Shown in pieces: positions 63,521 through 64,000 of a stretch of 64,000 nucleotides of DNA; the first letter of the stretch is position 1; the number at the start of each line of letters is the position of its first letter. The stretch spans positions 3,994,009-4,058,008 of the forward strand of contig OZ022245.1 of the NCBI GenBank assembly GCA_963978895.1, in the 5' to 3' direction. The translations under genes and the position numbers were made by a program. The DNA comes from Erpobdella octoculata. Its lineage: Eukaryota; Annelida; Clitellata; Hirudinida; Erpobdellidae. The notes beneath the pieces are model-generated. The model worked only from the letters and a program-made list of their open reading frames with translations, searched no databases and was not told the DNA's origin.

Positions 63521-64000
63521 TATACAACATATGTTGTGCTATCAACAGTTTAATAATATATCCGATCATGTCAGAGTTTATTGATCAGTCCATCCACTTC
63601 AAACAGGAGGTGGCTGTTTTAGTTAATTCTATACAGAACAGAAACAATGACGCCATCTTTCCATTACAGAAATAAATGACGTAACCAAGTTACAAACGAC
63701 GCCATTGTATAATCCGGAAAAATATAAATATTAATAAAAACTGATGCAACAGTAACAAATAAACGAAATCGCTACCCGACAAACACATATTCTCAAATGA
63801 TACCAAGTCTGTTCAGTGATTTATTAGAATGCATTCATTACAAGTGATTAGCTAAATAAACCAAGCAAGCTAATGCATGCATGTTCATGGTCACAACGGA
63901 GTCTTACAAATACAAACAAACATCTATACCATACATGAGTTGTAACCAGTATCAACGCCGCCAGTCTAATTTTGCGCTTTATAAGCAAATCCGAACGAAA
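63521..64000. other. Non-coding to window end
   Basis: No ORF, repeat array or RNA motif seen. Confidence 0.4.

Overview
The window is nuclear DNA from an animal, most likely an invertebrate. The evidence is AT-rich sequence, genes split by GT-AG introns, animal-type families (delta-type phospholipase C, a Maf-like bZIP factor, a Ly6/uPAR-fold secreted protein) and a mix of eukaryotic mobile elements: a Penelope-like element, LINEs with AP-type or restriction-like endonucleases, hAT, Helitron-like elements, SINE and MITE. I cannot name the species. Many open frames here are only translations of (AT)n, (AAT)n or tandem repeats and are not genes.

Layout. 1-8100 is a dense repeat field: several Helitron-like copies, GA-rich tandem arrays, a short repeat family joined to long (AT)n tracts, a LINE fragment and a 330 bp (AAT)n array. 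7892-10312 is a Penelope-like retroelement on the minus strand. Its 3' flank carries a compact hammerhead-ribozyme motif and then a 200 bp palindrome. Directly against its truncated 5' end lies a leucine-rich gene (10375-11562, plus). 11891-14090 is a Helitron-like cluster, 14898-15317 a 14-copy 30-mer minisatellite, and 16131-16614 a long inverted repeat. A three-exon LU-domain (Ly6-like) gene runs from 16849 to 22330, and its 5 kb first intron holds a hAT-like element with a Helitron-like element nested inside. 22583-26448 and beyond is a LINE with two intact ORFs (minus). 28491-29228 is a single-exon Maf-like gene (minus). 29400-38000 is mostly transposon debris.

The second half holds two complete phospholipase C delta paralogues facing each other tail to tail: PLC-A (38077-49792, plus, 20 coding exons, 728 aa) and PLC-B (62216-51964, minus, 20 coding exons, 729 aa). 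All intron positions and phases correspond. Both keep the PH, EF-hand, X, Y and C2 layout and the catalytic His/Asn/Glu/Asp set, so both look functional. They would hydrolyse PIP2 to IP3 and diacylglycerol in response to calcium. Their introns hold independent insertions (SINE, restriction-endonuclease LINE pseudogene, hAT with an 8 bp target duplication, Helitron-like element, microsatellites). PLC-A also has a recent tandem duplication of its X-Y linker exon.

Most notable points: the hammerhead motif tied to the Penelope element, the paired PLC genes with a near-identical Y-domain exon and a duplicated exon, precise head-to-tail Helitron-like junctions, and the intact LINE. Exon boundaries were read by eye from splice sites and from agreement between the two paralogues; no search was run.
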